Shown piece after piece: positions 12,895-25,995 of a stretch of DNA of 64,000 nucleotides. Source of the DNA: Strongylocentrotus droebachiensis (Eukaryota > Echinodermata > Echinoidea > Camarodonta > Strongylocentrotidae); the NCBI GenBank assembly GCA_035222895.1, contig JAVYIG010002102.1, positions 186,001 to 250,000 on the forward strand, written 5' to 3'. The number at the start of each line of letters is the position of its first letter. Within the stretch, counting starts at the first letter, position 1. A program made the position numbers and the translations under genes. The notes beneath the pieces are model-generated. The model was not told the origin of the DNA and did no database searches. It worked only from the letters and a program-made list of their open reading frames with translations.

Positions 12895-14038
12895 CTAGAC
12901 ATATAATACTTGTTTGGAACAAGTATAGGTGGGCTGGTCAACTAACATTTGAGACAAAATAGAGCAAAAATAAGCGACATACTGCTTACAAATTCTTAAA
13001 AGACAATATCATGTAGGTTCATAACGTGAACTAAATTCACCTTCTATAGGCATAACACGCAAATTATGAAGTTTTTGACATGAGGCCTTTAATCAAAATT
13101 TTCACTATGATGACGTCATCAAAATGAAAAATGGTTATTACTGCGCTTGTAGAAAATTGTCTTAGCTACAACATATCGAAATTTTGAAGAAAATTGATCA
13201 ATATTTACAGAGATACAATCAATTTTACATCAATATGCTGACGTCATAATATGCAAATTCGTTTTTTGAGTTCCAAGGCCATTGTGATGATGTCACGATA
13301 CACTTAATGGCCAAATGAGACATGAAATCATATTTCCGACTCATACTCTATCTTAATATGAAAAATAATTGAGAATCCCGGTGCATTCCAAAGAGCTATA
13401 ACGGATTTTGTATAGGCATGTTTTTGCCCATATATGCTATGTATTAAAAGAGCTCGCGCGCACTGACATTTATCTTGAATTTACGCTCATCTTGTTCATA
13501 ATGGTCATAACGAGATAAACATGGTATCAAATTCCTTGAAAAAATATGAGAAATATCATGAAAGAAAAAAAATGGCGATTCTATGTTTTGTAATGGTGTT
13601 ACGCGCGAAAACGCGCGCGCATGCTCGTACGCGCGATTTTTTATAAAATGCTTAAAATGACCTGAAACGTATGCAAAAAAAATTTGAGACGATTTTGAGC
13701 ATTTAAAAATTTTGCGCGCGCACTGACGCGCGGACGTACGCGCATGCGCGCGTTTTTTGACCTGAAATTGACTGGACTGATATTGACCATGATCATAATA
13801 AATATGAATGAGAAATACCTTTTGGTTATGAAGATATGATCATGAGTTTATTTTCAGAAAATTTCACAAAATGGCGCCTAGATGACGTCATCAGTCAAGG
13901 TTAAGGTTGAAAACCTCACCGTGTCTTGTCCATATGCCTATACATATGTGTGCCAAATATCAAAGCATTTGATTGAACCATTTCAAAGTTATCTTGCTAA
14001 CAAAAAAGTGGGTCGAAATAAGAAAAATAAATAATAAA
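12895..14038 (+). repeat. Family A unit A11
   Basis: It shares private variants (atgtaggttcataac, gtagaaaattgtc, catcaatatgctg, gttttttgag) only with A13, 2288 bp downstream. Confidence 0.9.
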
Positions 14039-15182
14039 CTAGACATATAATACTTGTTTGGAACAAGTATAGGTGGGCTGGTCAACTAACATTTGAGACA
14101 AAATAGAGCAAAAATAAGCGACATACTGCTTACAAATTCTTAAAAGACAATATCATGTAGATTCATAACGTGAACTAAATTCACCTTCTATAGGCATAAC
14201 ACACAAATTATGAAGTTTTTGACATGAGGCCTTTAATCAAAATTTTCACTATGATGACGTCATCAAAATGAAAAATGGTTATTACTGCGCTTGTAGAGAA
14301 TTGTCATAGCTACAACATATCGAAATTTTGAAGAAAATTGATCAATATTTACAGAGATACAATCAATTTTACATAAATATGCTGACGTCATAATATGCAA
14401 ATTCGTATTTTGAGTTCCAAGGCCATTGTGATGATGTCACGATACACTTAATGGCCAAATGAGACATGGAATCATATTTCCGACTCATACTCTATCTTAA
14501 TATGAAACAAAAATGAGGATCCCGGTGCATTCCAAAGAGCTATAACGGATTTTGTATAGGCATGTTTTTGCCCATATATGCTATGTATTAAAAGACCTCG
14601 CGCGCACTGACATTTATCTTGAATTTACGCTCATCTTGTTAATAATGGTCATAAAGAGATAAACATGGAATCAAATTCCTTGAAAAAATATGAGAAATAT
14701 CATGAAAGAAAAAAAAATGGCGATTCTATGTTTTTTAATGGTGTTACGCGCGAAAACGCGCGCGCATGCTCGTACGCGCGATTTTTTATAAAATGCTTAA
14801 AATGACCTGAAACGTATGCAAAATAAATTTGAGACGATTTTGAGCATTTAAACATTTTGGGCGCGCTTTGACGGGCGGACGTACGCGCACGCGCGCGCTT
14901 TTTTACATGAAATTGACCGGACTGATATTGACCTTGATCATGATAAATATGAATGAGAAATAACTTACCGTTATGAAAATATGATCATGAGTAAATTTTC
15001 AGAAAATTTCACAAAATGGCGCCTAGATGACGTCATCAGTCAAGGTCAAGGTTTAAAACCTTACCGTGTTTTCTCCATATGCCTATACATATGTGTGCCA
15101 AATTTCAAGTTATTTGATTTAGCCATTTTCAAGTTATTTTGCTAACAAAAAGTGGGTCGAAATAAGAAAAATAAATAATAAA
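14039..15182 (+). repeat. Family A unit A12
   Basis: It shares private variants (cataacacacaaatta, attgtcatagctac, tatgaaacaaaaatgagg) with A14. Its 3' half is g-type, unlike A14. Confidence 0.9.
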
Positions 15183-16326
15183 CTAGACATATAATACTTG
15201 TTTGGAACAAGTATAGGTGGGCTGGTCAACTAACATTTGAGACAAAATAGAGCAAAAATAAGCGACATACTGCTTACAAATTCTTAAAAGACAATATCAT
15301 GTAGGTTCATAACGTGAACTAAATTCACCTTCTATAGGCATAACACGCAAATTATGAAGTTTTTGACATGAGGCCTTTAATCAAAATTTTCACTATGATG
15401 ACGTCATCAAAATGAAAAATGGTTATTACTGCGCTTGTAGAAAATTGTCTTAGCTACAACATATCGAAATTTTGAAGAAAATTGATCAATATTTACAGAG
15501 ATACAATCAATTTTACATCAATATGCTGACGTCATAATATGCAAATTCGTTTTTTGAGTTCCAAGGCCATTGTGATGATGTCACGATACACTTAATGGCC
15601 AAATGAGACATGAAATCATATTTCCGACTCATACTCTATCTTAATATGAAAAATAATTGAGAATCCCGGTGCATTCCAAAGAGCTATAACGGATTTTGTA
15701 TAGGCATGTTTTTGCCCATATATGCTATGTATTAAAAGAGCTCGCGCGCACTGACATTTATCTTGAATTTACGCTCATCTTGTTCATAATGGTCATAACG
15801 AGATAAACATGGTATCAAATTCCTTGAAAAAATATGAGAAATATCATGAAAGAAAAAAAATGGCGATTCTATGTTTTGTAATGGTGTTACGCGCGAAAAC
15901 GCGCGCGCATGCTCGTACGCGCGATTTTTTATAAAATGCTTAAAATGACCTGAAACGTATGCAAAAAAAATTTGAGACGATTTTGAGCATTTAAAAATTT
16001 TGCGCGCGCACTGACGCGCGGACGTACGCGCATGCGCGCGTTTTTTGACCTGAAATTGACTGGACTGATATTGACCATGATCATAATAAATATGAATGAG
16101 AAATACCTTTTGGTTATGAAGATATGATCATGAGTTTATTTTCAGAAAATTTCACAAAATGGCGCCTAGATGACGTCATCAGTCAAGGTTAAGGTTGAAA
16201 ACCTCACCGTGTCTTGTCCATATGCCTATACATATGTGTGCCAAATATCAAAGCATTTGATTGAACCATTTCAAAGTTATCTTGCTAACAAAAAAGTGGG
16301 TCGAAATAAGAAAAATAAATAATAAA
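15183..16326 (+). repeat. Family A unit A13
   Basis: A copy of A11 at +2288 bp. With A14 it forms the second dimer of a duplicated pair. Confidence 0.9.
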
Positions 16327-17603
16327 CTAGACATATAATACTTGTTTGGAACAAGTATAGGTGGGCTGGTCAACTAACATTTGAGACAAAATAGAGCAAA
16401 AATAAGCGACATACTGCTTACAAATTCTTAAAAGACAATATCATGTAGATTCATAACGTGAACTAAATTCACCTTCTATAGGCATAACACACAAATTATG
16501 AAGTTTTTGACATGAGGCCTTTAATCAAAATTTTCACTATGATGACGTCATCAAAATGAAAAATGGTTATTACTGCGCTTGTAGAGAATTGTCATAGCTA
16601 CAACATATCGAAATTTTGAAGAAAATTGATCAATATTTACAGAGATACAATCAATTTTACATAAATATGCTGACGTCATAATATGCAAATTCGTATTTTG
16701 AGTTCCAAGGCCATTGTGATGATGTCACGATACACTTAATGGCCAAATGAGACATGGAATCATATTTCCGACTCATACTCTATCTTAATATGAAACAAAA
16801 ATGAGGATCCCGGTGCATTCCAAAGAGCTATAACGGATTTTGTATAGGCATGTTTTTGCCCATATATGCTATGTATTAAAAGACCTCGCGCGCACTGACA
16901 TTTATCTTGAATTTACGCTCATCTTGTTAATAATGGTCATAAAGAGATAAACATGGAATCAAATTCCTTGAAAAAATATGAGAAATATCATGAAAGAAAA
17001 AAAAATGGCGATTCTATGTTTTTTAATGGTGTTACGCGCGAAAACGCGCGCGCATGCTCGTACGCGCGATTTTTTATAAAATGCTTAAAATGACCTGAAA
17101 CGTATGCAAAATAAATTTGAGACGATTTTGAGCATTTAAAAATTTTGCGCGCGCATTGACGCGCGGACGTACGCGCACGCGCGCGTTTTTTTACCTGAAA
17201 TTGACTGGACTGATATTGACCTTGATCATAATAAATATGAATGAGAAATACCTTTTGGTTATGAAGATATGATCATGAGTTTATTTTCAGAAAATTTCAC
17301 AAAATGGCGCCTAGATGACGTCATCAGTCAAGGTCAAGGTTGAATACCTTACTGTGTTTTCTCCATATGCCTATACATATGTGTGCCAAATTTCAAGGTA
17401 TTTCATTGAACCATTTTCAAGTTATCTTGCTAACAAAAAAGTGGGTCGAAATAAGAAAAATAAATAAATAAATAAAAAAAATAATAAAGGCGATTTTAAC
17501 AAAAATATAAGGTGGTCTGTATTAGATACAGCCCACCTGATAAATAATAAAGGCGATTTTAACAAAAATATAAGGTGGTCTGTATTAGATACAGCCCACC
17601 TGA
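16327..17603 (+). repeat. Family A unit A14 with two tail mini-repeats
   Basis: It matches A12 up to about 17130, then switches from the g-type to the c-type 3' half (gcatttaaaaattttgcgcg). The tail holds two mini-repeats, the second of which joins the next unit directly as CCTGACTAGACAT. Confidence 0.9.
17484..17603 (+). repeat. Two tail-inserted hairpin mini-repeats
   Basis: Two modules of the ~59 bp hairpin repeat, both with cgattttaac. The second abuts the CTAGACAT head without the usual AAATA spacer, which helps define the module end as CCTGA. Confidence 0.9.
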
Positions 17604-18743
17604 CTAGACATATAATACTTGTTTGGAACAAGTATAGGTGGGCTGGTCAACTAACATTTGAGACAAAATAGAGCAAAAATAAGCGACATACTGCTTACAA
17701 ATTCTTAAAAAACAATATCATGTAGATTCATAACGTGAACTAAATTCACCTTCTATAGGCATAACACGCAAATTATGAAGTTTTTGACATGAGGCCTTTA
17801 ATCAAAATTTTCACTATGATGACGTCATCAAAATGAAAAATAGTTATCACTGCGCTTGTAGAGAATTGTCTTAGCTACAACATATCGAAATTTTGAATAA
17901 AATTGATCAATATTTACAGAGATACAATAAATTTTACATAAATATGCTGACGTCATAATATGCAAATTCGTATTTTGAGTTCCAAGGCCATTGTGATGAT
18001 GTCACGATACACTTAATGGCTAAATGAGACATGGAATCACATTTCCGACTCATACTCTATCTTAATATGAAAAAAAATTGAGGATCCCGGTGCATTCCAA
18101 AAAGCTATAACGGATTTTGTATAGGCATGTTTTTGCCCATATATGCTATGTATTAAAAGACCTCGCGCGCACTGACATTTATCTTGAATTTACGCTCATC
18201 TTGTTAATAATGGTCATAAAGAGATAAACATGGAATCAAATTCCTTGAAAAAATATGAGAAATATCATGAAAGAAAAAAAAATGGCGATTCTATGTTTTT
18301 TAATGGTGTTACGCGCGAAAACGCGCGCGCATGCTCGTACGCGCGATTTTTTATAAAATGCTTAAAATGACCTGAAACGTATGCAAAATAAATTTGAGAC
18401 GATTTTGAGCATTTAAACATTTTGGGCGCGCTTTGACGGGCGGACGTACGCGCACGCGCGCGCTTTTTTACATGAAATTGACCGGACTGATATTGACCTT
18501 GATCATGATAAATATGAATGAGAAATAACTTACCGTTATGAAAATATGATCATGAGTAAATTTTCAGAAAATTTCACAAAATGGCGCCTAGATGACGTCA
18601 TCAGTCAAGGTCAAGGTTTAAAACCTTACCGTGTTTTCTCCATATGCCTATACATATGTGTGCCAAATTTCAAGTTATTTGATTTAGCCATTTTCAAGTT
18701 ATTTTGCTAACAAAAAGTGGGTCGAAATAAGAAAAATAAATAA
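17604..18743 (+). repeat. Family A unit A15
   Basis: 1140 bp, matching A10 (tagttatcactg, gaataaaattg, g-type 3' half). Confidence 0.9.
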
Positions 18744-19880
18744 CTAGACATATAATACTTGTTTGGAACAAGTATAGGTGGGCTGGTCAACTAACATTTG
18801 AGACAAAATAGAGCAAAAATAAGCGACATACTGCTTACAAATTCTTAAAAGACAATATCATGTAGATTCATAACGTGAACTAAATTCACCTTCTATAGGC
18901 ATAACACGCAAATTATGAAGTTTTTGACATGAGGCCTTTAATCAAAATTTTCACTATGATGACGTCATCAAAATGAAAAATGGTTATTACTGCGCTTGTA
19001 GAGAATTGTCTTAGCTACAACATATCGAAATTTTGAAGAAAATTGATCAATATTTACAGAGATACAATCAATTTTACATAAATATGCTACGTCATAATAT
19101 GCAAATTCGTATTTTGAGTTCCAAGGCCATTGTGATGATGTCACGATACACTTAATGGCCAAATGAGACATGGAATCATATTTCCGACTCATACTCTATC
19201 TTAATATGAAAAAAAATTGAGGATCCCGGTGCATTCCAAAGAGCTATAACGGATTATGTATAGGCATGTTTTTGCCCATATATGCCATGTATTAAAATAC
19301 CTCGCGCGCACTGACATTTATCTTGAATTTAAGCTCATCTTGTTAATAATGGTCATTAAGAGATAAACATGGAATCAAATTCCTTGAAAAAATATGAGAA
19401 ATATCATGAAAGAAAAAAAAATGGCGATTCTATGTTTTTTAATGGTGTTACGCGCGAAAACGCGCGCGCATGCTCGTACGCGCGATTTTTTATAAAATGC
19501 TTAAAATGACCTGAAACGTATGCAAAAAAAATTTGAGACGATTCTGAGCATTTTCAAATTTTGCGCGCGCACTGACGCGCGGACGTACGCGCACGCGCGC
19601 GTTTTTTGACATGAAAATGACCGGACTGATATTGACCTTGATCATGATAAATATGAATGAGAAATACCTTTTGGTTATGAAGATATGATCATGAGTTGAT
19701 TTTCAGAAAAATTCACAAAATGGCGCCTAGATGACGTCATCAGTCAAGGTCAAGGTTGAAAACGTTACCTTGTTTTGTCCATATGCCTATACATATATGT
19801 GCCAAATTTTAAGATATTTGGTTGAACCATTTCAAAGTTATCTTGTTAACAAAAAAGTGGTTCAAAATAAGAAAAATAAA
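18744..19880 (+). repeat. Family A unit A16, CRE lost
   Basis: 1137 bp. The second CRE is destroyed by a one-base deletion (atatgctacgtcataatatg, near 19083). Other private changes are ggattatgtatagg and atgccatgtatt. Confidence 0.9.
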
Positions 19881-21025
19881 CTAGACATATAATACTTGTT
19901 TGGAACAAGTATAGGTGGGCTGGTCAACTAACATTTGAGACAAAATAGAGCAAAAATAAGCGACATACTGCTTACAAATTCTTAAAAGACAATATCATGT
20001 AGATTCATAACGTGAACTAAATTCACCTTCTATAGGCATAACACGCAAATTATGAAGTTTTTGACATGAGGCCTTTAATCAAAATTTTCACTATGATGAC
20101 GTCATCAAAATGAAAAATGGTTATTACTGCGCTTGTAGAGAATTGTCTTAGCTACAACATATCGAAATTTTGAAGAAAATTGATCGATATTTACAGAGAT
20201 ACAATCAATTTTACATAAATATGCTGACGTCATAATATGCAAATTCGTATTTTGAGTTCCAAGGCCATTGTGATGATGTCACGATGCACTTAATGGCCAA
20301 ATGAGACATGGAATCATATTTCCGACTCATACTCTATCTTAATATGAAAACAAATTGAGGATCCAGGTGCATTCCAAAGAGCTATAACGGATTTTGTATA
20401 GGCATGTTTTTGCCCATATATGCTATGTATTAAAAGAGCTCGCGCGCACTGACATTTATCTTGAATTTACGCTCATCTTGTTAATAATGGTCATAAAGAG
20501 ATAAACATGGAATCAAATTCCTTGAAAAAATATGAGAAATATCATGAAAGAAAAAAAAATGGCGATTCTATGATTTTTAATGGTGTTACGCGCGAAAACG
20601 CGCGCGCATGCTCGTACGCGCGATTTTTTATAAAATGCTTAAAATGACCTGAAACGTATGCAAAATAAATTTGAGACGATTTTGAGCATTTAAAAATTTT
20701 GCGCGCGCCCTGACGCGCGGATGTACGCGCACGCGCGCGTTTTTTGACATGAAAATGACCGGACTGATATTGACCTTGATCATGATAAATATGAATGAGA
20801 AATACCTTTTGGTTATGAAGATATGATCATGAGTTGATTTTCAGAAAAATTCACAAAATGGCGCCTAGATGACGTCATCAGTCAAGGTCAAGGTTGAAAA
20901 CCTTACCGTGTCTTGTCCATATGCCTATACATATTTGTGTCAAATATCAAAGTATTTGATTGAACCATTTCAAAGTTATCTTGCTAACAAAAAAGTGGCA
21001 AGAATTAAGAAAAATAAATAAATAA
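19881..21025 (+). repeat. Family A unit A17
   Basis: 1145 bp. Private variants are ttgatcgatatttac, gtcacgatgcactt and gaggatccaggtgc. The tail is of the gtggcaagaattaag type, also seen in A18-A22. Confidence 0.9.
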
Positions 21026-22170
21026 CTAGACATATAATACTTGTTTGGAACAAGTATAGGTGGGCTGGTCAACTAAAATTTGAGACAAAATAGAGCAAAA
21101 ATAAGCGACATACTGCTTACAAATTCTTAAAAAACAATATCATGTAGATTCATAACGTGAACTAAATTCAACTTCTATAGGCATAACACGCAAATTATGA
21201 AGTTTTTTACATGAGGCCTTTAATCAAAATTTTCACTATGATGACGTCATCAAAATGAAAAGAGGTTATTACTGCGCTTGTAGAGAATTGTCTTAGCTAC
21301 AACATATCGAAATTTTAAAGAAAATTGATCAATAATTACAGAGATACAATAAATTTTACATAAATATGCTGACGTCATAATATGCAAATTCGTATTTTGA
21401 GTTCCAAGGCCATTGTGATGATGTCACGATACACTTAATGGCCAAATGAGACATGGAATCATATTTCCGACTCATACTCTATCTTAATATGAAAAAAAAT
21501 TGAGGATCCCGGTACATTCCAAAGAGCTATAACGGATTTTGTATAGGCATGTTTTTGCCCATATATGCTATGTATTAAAAGACCTCGCGCGCACTGACAT
21601 TTATCTTGAATTTACGCTCATCTTGTTAATAATGGTCATAAAGAGATAAACATGGAATCAAATTCCTTGAAAAAATATGAGAAATATCATGAAAGAAAAA
21701 AAAATGGCGATTCTATGTTTTTTAATGGTGTTACGCGCGAAAACGCGCGCGCATGCTCTTACGCGCGATTTTTTATAAAATGCTTAAAATGACCTGAAAC
21801 GTATGCAAAATAAATTTGAGACGATTTTGAGCATTTAAAAATTTTGCGCGCGCATTGACGCGCGGACGTACGCGCACGCCCGCGTTTTTTGACCTGAAAT
21901 TGACTGGACTGATATTGACCTTTATCATAATAAATATGAATGAGAAATACCTTTCGGTTAGGAAGATATGATCATGAGTTTATTTTCAGAAAATTTCACA
22001 AAATGGCGCCTAGATGACGTCATCAGTCAAGGTCAAGGTTGAAAACCTTACTGTGTTTTCTCCATATGCCTATACATATGTGTGCCAAATTTCAAGGTAT
22101 TTCATTCAACCATTTTCAAGTTATCTTGCTAACAAAAAAGTGGCGAGAATTAAGAAAAATAAATAAATAA
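21026..22170 (+). repeat. Family A unit A18
   Basis: 1145 bp. It carries attcaacttctatagg and gaaaagaggttattac, shared only with the 5' part of A20 about 7.4 kb downstream, beyond the V block. Confidence 0.9.
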
Positions 22171-23330
22171 CTAGACATATAATACTTGTTTGGAACAAGT
22201 ATAGGTGGGCTGGTCAACTAAAATTTGAGACAAAATAGAGCAAAAATAAGCGACATACTGCTTACAAATTCTTAAAAAACAATATCATGTAGATTCATAA
22301 CGTGAACTAAATTCACCTTCTATAGGCATAACACGCAAATTATGAAGTTTTTGACATGAGGCCTTTAATCAAAATTTTTACTATGATGACGTCATCAAAA
22401 TGAAAAATGGTTATTACTGCGCTTGTAGAGAATTGTCTTAGCTACAACATATCGAAATTTTGAAGAAAATTGATCAATATTTACAGAGATACAATCAATT
22501 TTACATAAATATGCTGACGTCATAATATGCAAATTCGTATTTTGAGTTCCAAGGCCATTGTGATGATGTTACGATACACTTAATGGCCACATGAGACATG
22601 GAATCATATTTCCGACTCATACTCTATCTTAATATGAAAAAAACGGATTTTGTATAGGCATGTTTTTGCCCATATATGCTATGTATTAAAAGACCTCGCG
22701 CGCACTGACATTTATCTTGAATTTACGCTCATCTTGTTAATAAAGGTCATAAAGAGATAAACATGGAATCAAATTCCTTGAAAAAATATGAGAAATATCA
22801 TGAAAGAAAAAAAAATGGCGATTCTATGTTTTTTAATGGTGTTACGCGCGAAAACGCGCGCGCATGCTCTTACGCGCGATATTTTATAAAATGCTTAAAA
22901 TGACCTGAAACGTATGCAAAATAAATTTGAGACGATTTTGAGCATTTTAAAATTTTGCGCGCGCACTGACGCGCGGAAGTACGCGCACGCGCGCGTTTTT
23001 TGACATGAAATTGATCGGACTGATATTGACCTTGATCATGATAAATATGAATAAGAAATTCCTTTCCGTTATGGAGATATGATCATGATTTAATTTTCAC
23101 AAAATGGCGCCTAAATGACGTCATCAGTCAAGGTCAAGGTTGAAAACGTTATTGTGAGTTCTCTATATGCCTATACATATGTGTGCCAAATTTCAAGTTA
23201 TTTGATTGATCCATTTTCAAGTTATCTTGTGAACAAAAAAGTGGTAAGAATTAAGAAAAATAAATAATAAATAATAAAGGCAATTTTAACAAAAATATAA
23301 GGTGGTCTGTATGATATACAGCCCACCTGA
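22171..23330 (+). repeat. Family A unit A19 with internal deletion and terminal mini-repeat
   Basis: About 34 bp are missing near 22643, where tatgaaaaaa joins acggattttg; other units have ttgaggatcccggtgcattc and more between them. The tail carries one mini-repeat (23275-23330) with an altered loop (ATGATATACAG). This is the last unit before the V block. Confidence 0.9.
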
Positions 23331-23424
23331 CTAGACTTGAATTCGTCACGAAGACGAATAAGGTGGTCTGTCTAAGTCTTATGATAGATTTGAGAATGGG
23401 AGAAGTTATATAGACATGTAAACA

Positions 23425-23568
23425 ATGATGATGATGATGATGATGATCTTGATAGTTATGGTGATGACGATGATGACGATGATAATGATAATGTTGATGA
23501 TGACGATGATGATGTTGATGATCATGATCATGATCATGATGATCATGATCATGATCGTGAGCATGATC
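23425..23568 (+). repeat. (GAT)n / GATCAT microsatellite
   Basis: A degenerate trinucleotide tract of gatgat, gacgat and gatcatgatcat. The long minus-strand open frame here encodes only Ile/Met/Val repeats and is not a gene. Confidence 0.95.
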
Positions 23569-23885
23569 CTGACATCTGATTGAAAAAATGAGGGAGATGT
23601 AGATAGCATATAGTCTCAGCTACATTATACTCAAAAATCAACAAAAAACAAGCGGAAATAACGGCGTTATTGCTCGCAAAAGACTGGAATGTAGAATCCA
23701 GATTTAAGAAAAAGTCATCTCCCATAAGTATTACAAGCAAAAAGTAATGGATCAAGTGATAATAGGGTAATAATAAATTAAATATAGTTGTTTATTACAT
23801 TATTTGCGATTCTACGTGTTTTAATATTCAAATGAGATGGTACAGTGAAAGGTCAAAAAGAAAAAAAGTGATGAAAAAAAATTGT

Positions 23886-23958
23886 TGGAGACGCCCGGAC
23901 TCGAACCAGGGACCTCGATGTCGGAAGTCAAGTGCGTTACCGATATACCAAAACATTT
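23886..23958 (-). tRNA. Degenerate tRNA-like sequence, copy 1 (tRNA pseudogene or SINE head)
   Basis: On the minus strand the T arm is clear (CCTGG, loop TTCGAGT, CCGGG) and the B box GGTTCGAGTCC at 23907-23897 is a perfect Pol III match. It is followed by an acceptor 3' strand CGTCTCC and A. The anticodon arm CTTGA/TCGAG encloses a nine-base stretch with CCG, which would read as arginine, but a normal loop has seven bases. The 5' acceptor strand expected to pair (GGAGACG) is absent; the sequence there is aaatgtt. I read it as a tRNA-derived element rather than a working tRNA gene. Confidence 0.6.
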
Positions 23959-25299
23959 CACATAGAGATTACACGTAAACGGAAAATGGAATTCTCAAAT
24001 CCCACTTTGTAAGTGAAATATGAGCATGATCCCGGCATCTGATCGAAAAATAAAGGCCACACTTGTGATAGCTTATTGTCTCAGCTACAACATACTCAAA
24101 GCTCAGCGTAAACAAAGATAAAACGACGGAGATATTGCTCGCGAGAGACGAGAATGTAGAATCCAGTTTTGAGAAAAAGTCATGTCCCATAGAGAATACA
24201 CGCAAAATGTGAAAAATTGACATGCCTCCTTTAATCTTAAAAATACGCCATGATGCTTTTGTCAAAATGAAATATCGTGGTGACTGCATTTGTAGAGAAT
24301 ATTCTCAGGTAGAACATATCAAAATTTGAAAGAAAATTGATCAATATTTACAGAGATACAATCAATTTTCCAAAAATCTGCTGACGTCATAATATGCAAA
24401 TTAAAATTATGAGTTCGGAGGCCATTATGATGACGTCATGAGTTAATTGAGGGTCAAATGACACATGAAATCATATCTCCAACTCATGCTTTTTCTAACC
24501 ATGATATAAAAGTTGGGGTCAATTGTCAATCTGAAGAGCTATTTTGATTTTTAAAATGGGATGTTTTTGATCAAATTTGCATTATATTGCCCATAGCAGC
24601 ACGCGCAGATTTTGAACTTTGACGCGCGCTCACGGCCTTATGAAAGGTCAAGTGTGACTGAAATTAATGTAAATTGTCATTTACGGTAAGAGGAATCTAA
24701 ATCATGTAAACAATTTGAATTTGACCTTTTCCGCGCGTTATGAGCGCGCGCAACGCGCGCGGTGACACTTACGGACGGAAAATTTTGAAATGCTTAAAAT
24801 GACCTGATTCGTACTCTCCTTTAATAGTTAAGTGATTTTGAGCATTTTTAAATTTTGACGCGCGCGTACGTGCGCGTAATGACCTTTATGTGACCTTTGA
24901 TGACATGACTTGTTGACCCTTGACCTGAAGTATATGTGATATGAATATGAATGACCTTTGTTGATGCATCATGAAGATATGATGGATAACGTGATTTCAC
25001 AAAATGGCGCCTGGATGACGTCACGATGACCTGATGACCTTGAAAAGGTTACTGTCACGTCTCATGACAATGACCTATGACTGTGTTAAAATTGAAAGAA
25101 ATTAACACAACCAATCTTGAGTTAACCGATGAACAAAAAACGGGGAGAAATAAAAATAAATAATAATAATAAATAAGAAATTTAATTCGTCATGGGGACG
25201 AATTAGGTGGTCTGTCTTCAATTCTTATGATCATGCTCATCTTCAATTCAATTACCCAATAAACTGGTGTTAATGTAAAATGATGTATTAAGATATGAA

Positions 25300-25412
25300 T
25301 AAAGTACTGATAAACTGATAGATTGAACTGATGTGAAATGAACTGAATTGATGAGCTAAACGGATAAACTGATGAACTGAACTAAACTGATGAGCTGAAC
25401 TGATGAACGAAA
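25300..25412 (+). repeat. Degenerate AACTGATG minisatellite
   Basis: Repeats of aactgatgaactgaa and variants over about 110 bp. It is absent from V1, so it marks a private expansion in V2. Confidence 0.8.
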
Positions 25413-25526
25413 TATTGAGAAAATATCATGATAATGCATGATGATCATGATCAAATTTAATGCAAAAAATATCAAAAAAGGTAGGCCTAATGAATATGAC
25501 ACAAAGTATTGAGAAATAAACTACTT

Positions 25527-25600
25527 GATCATGATCATGATTGTCATGATGACGATAATGATAACCATGATGATGATGATGATGATGATCGTGAGCGTGA
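25527..25600 (+). repeat. GATCAT / (GAT)n microsatellite
   Basis: Shorter counterpart of the tract in V1 at the same position of the unit. Confidence 0.9.
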
Positions 25601-25922
25601 TCCTGACATCTGATTGAAAAACATGAGGGGATATTTAAATAGCATATAGGCTCAGCTACAAAATACTCAAAAATCAACAAAAACCAAGAGGAAAAAACGG
25701 CGATATTGCTCGCAAAAGACAGGAATGTAGAATCCAGATTTGAGAAAAAGTCATCTCCCATAGGGATTACACGCAAAAAGTAATGGATCAAGTGATAATA
25801 TGGTAATAATAAAGTAAATATGGTTATTTATTACATTATTTGCGATTCTACGTGTTTTAATGTTCAAAGGAACGGTACAGTTAAAGGTAAAAAAAGACAA
25901 AAAAAGTGAGGAAAAAAATTGT

Positions 25923-25995
25923 TGGAGACACCCGGACTCGAACCAGGGACCTCGAGGTCGGAAGTCAAGTGCGTTACCGATATGCCAAAACATTT
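25923..25995 (-). tRNA. Degenerate tRNA-like sequence, copy 2
   Basis: Counterpart of the copy at 23886 with a few substitutions. The B box GGTTCGAGTCC (25944-25934) is intact. The A box region, TGGCATATCGG, is closer to the Pol III consensus than in copy 1. The 5' acceptor strand is again missing. Two copies in the same place of two V units show that the tRNA-like part belongs to the V repeat. Confidence 0.6.

Larger units (their letters stand above)
1108..23330 (+). repeat. Family A satellite array, 19 tandem units of about 1.14 kb
   Basis: Nineteen head-to-tail units start with CTAGACATATAATACTTG at 1108, 2246, 3611, 4749, 5893, 7032, 8325, 9463, 10607, 11751, 12895, 14039, 15183, 16327, 17604, 18744, 19881, 21026 and 22171. 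The basic period is 1137-1145 bp; longer intervals contain extra hairpin mini-repeats in the A-rich tail. Neighbouring units look more than 90% identical by eye. No unit has a long or conserved reading frame. The mosaic of shared variants indicates unequal exchange and conversion rather than independent insertions. The orientation is arbitrary and is given as the strand on which the hairpin comes first. Confidence 0.97.
23331..25186 (+). repeat. Long divergent V-type unit V1
   Basis: Opens CTAGACTTGAATTCGTC with its own hairpin (ATTCGTC/GACGAAT), followed by AGGTGGTCTGTC. In order it holds a GAT microsatellite, a copy of the cagctac/aaaatcaac segment, a tRNA-like sequence on the minus strand, and a body (24034-25170) related to A units. 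That body has CREs, CpG clusters near 24732-24775 and 24858-24880, and the TGGCGCCTGGATGACGTCAC block. It is about 0.7 kb longer than A units because of the tRNA-like and microsatellite part. Confidence 0.8.

Noticed and set aside
23406-23609. Minus-strand frame with hydrophobic Ile/Met residues, looking like a membrane segment
   Set aside because: It is the translation of the GAT microsatellite.
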